Shown here in pieces: positions 63,975-64,000 of a stretch of 64,000 nucleotides of DNA; within the stretch, counting starts at the first letter, position 1; each line of letters begins with the position of its first letter. The translations under genes and the position numbers were made by a program. The DNA lies in NCBI GenBank assembly GCA_019635775.1, contig JAHBYU010000004.1, positions 186,001 through 250,000 of the forward strand, read 5' to 3'. Below the pieces are notes generated by a model. It made no database searches. It saw only the letters and a program-made list of their open reading frames with translations, and had not been told where the DNA came from. Source of the stretch: Rhizobiaceae bacterium. GTDB lineage: Bacteria > Pseudomonadota > Alphaproteobacteria > Rhizobiales > Rhizobiaceae.

Positions 63975-64000
63975 GCAACGAAAACAAGGTGAAGCTCGGA
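63971..64000 (+). CDS. hyuB: Probable HyuB start (right edge)
   Basis: GTG at 63971 overlaps the hyuA stop by 4 nt (GTGA) and opens VSNENKVKLG to the window edge. HyuB normally follows HyuA, and coupling is typical. Only ten codons are visible, so identity rests on position. Confidence 0.5.
   Translation, partial: MSNENKVKLG

Overview
The window is a 64 kb piece of a GC-rich alphaproteobacterial genome. Gene content points to Rhizobiales (Hyphomicrobiales), most likely near Phyllobacteriaceae/Mesorhizobium: a rhizobial-type flagellar cluster with visN/visR, motE and a DUF1217 protein, tandem short flagellins, and many ABC-transporter catabolic operons. No rRNA, tRNA, insertion sequence, prophage or CRISPR array was seen. 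Genus assignment is not possible by eye.

Region 1 (1-24.1 kb) is a motility island. On the minus strand lie motB (cut by the left edge), a FliH-like gene, fliF, three flagellin genes each with its own terminator, and then a tightly overlapped operon read DUF1217-flgF-fliI-unknown-flgB-flgC-fliE-flgG-flgA-flgI-motE-flgH-fliL-fliP. Divergent on the plus strand is motA-fliM-fliN-fliG-flhB plus a small conserved gene, meeting the master-regulator pair visN-visR tail to tail. Control elements include a CtrA-type box upstream of one flagellin and a nested stem-loop leader shared by the other two.

Region 2 (24.4-33.9 kb) holds a small stress-type membrane protein, a DUF551-like small protein, and a minus-strand operon best explained as 2,3-dihydroxypropane-1-sulfonate (DHPS) catabolism: HpsO-like SDR, PotABCD-like ABC importer, HpsN-like histidinol-dehydrogenase homologue, HpsP-like zinc alcohol dehydrogenase and a HutC-type GntR regulator. 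The desulfonation genes are not here.

Region 3 (34-45.6 kb) is a plus-strand operon: RbsBAC-type ABC importer, SorC regulator, aldo/keto reductase, GlpD-like FAD dehydrogenase, class I aldolase, FGGY kinase and GMC oxidoreductase. It looks like an uncharacterised polyol route (kinase, polyol-phosphate dehydrogenase, ketose-phosphate aldolase).

Region 4 (45.7-57.6 kb) has a PLP dehydratase, then a sugar locus without a local regulator: small membrane protein, ribokinase, FucU/RbsD mutarotase and MalK-type ATPase on one side, binding protein and two permeases divergent, and a converging operon encoding BtpA/SgcQ, M42/SgcX-like peptidase, FGGY kinase and SIS isomerase. The M42+BtpA pair recalls the cryptic E. 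coli sgc operon, and the substrate is unknown. This is one of the two best candidates for an undescribed system.

Region 5 (57.7-64 kb) contains an EamA transporter divergent from malonyl-CoA decarboxylase and malonyl-CoA synthetase (matA, matB), then hyuA and the first codons of a likely hyuB. The mat and hyu promoters share an 18-bp motif (TCC-N7-GGATATTT).
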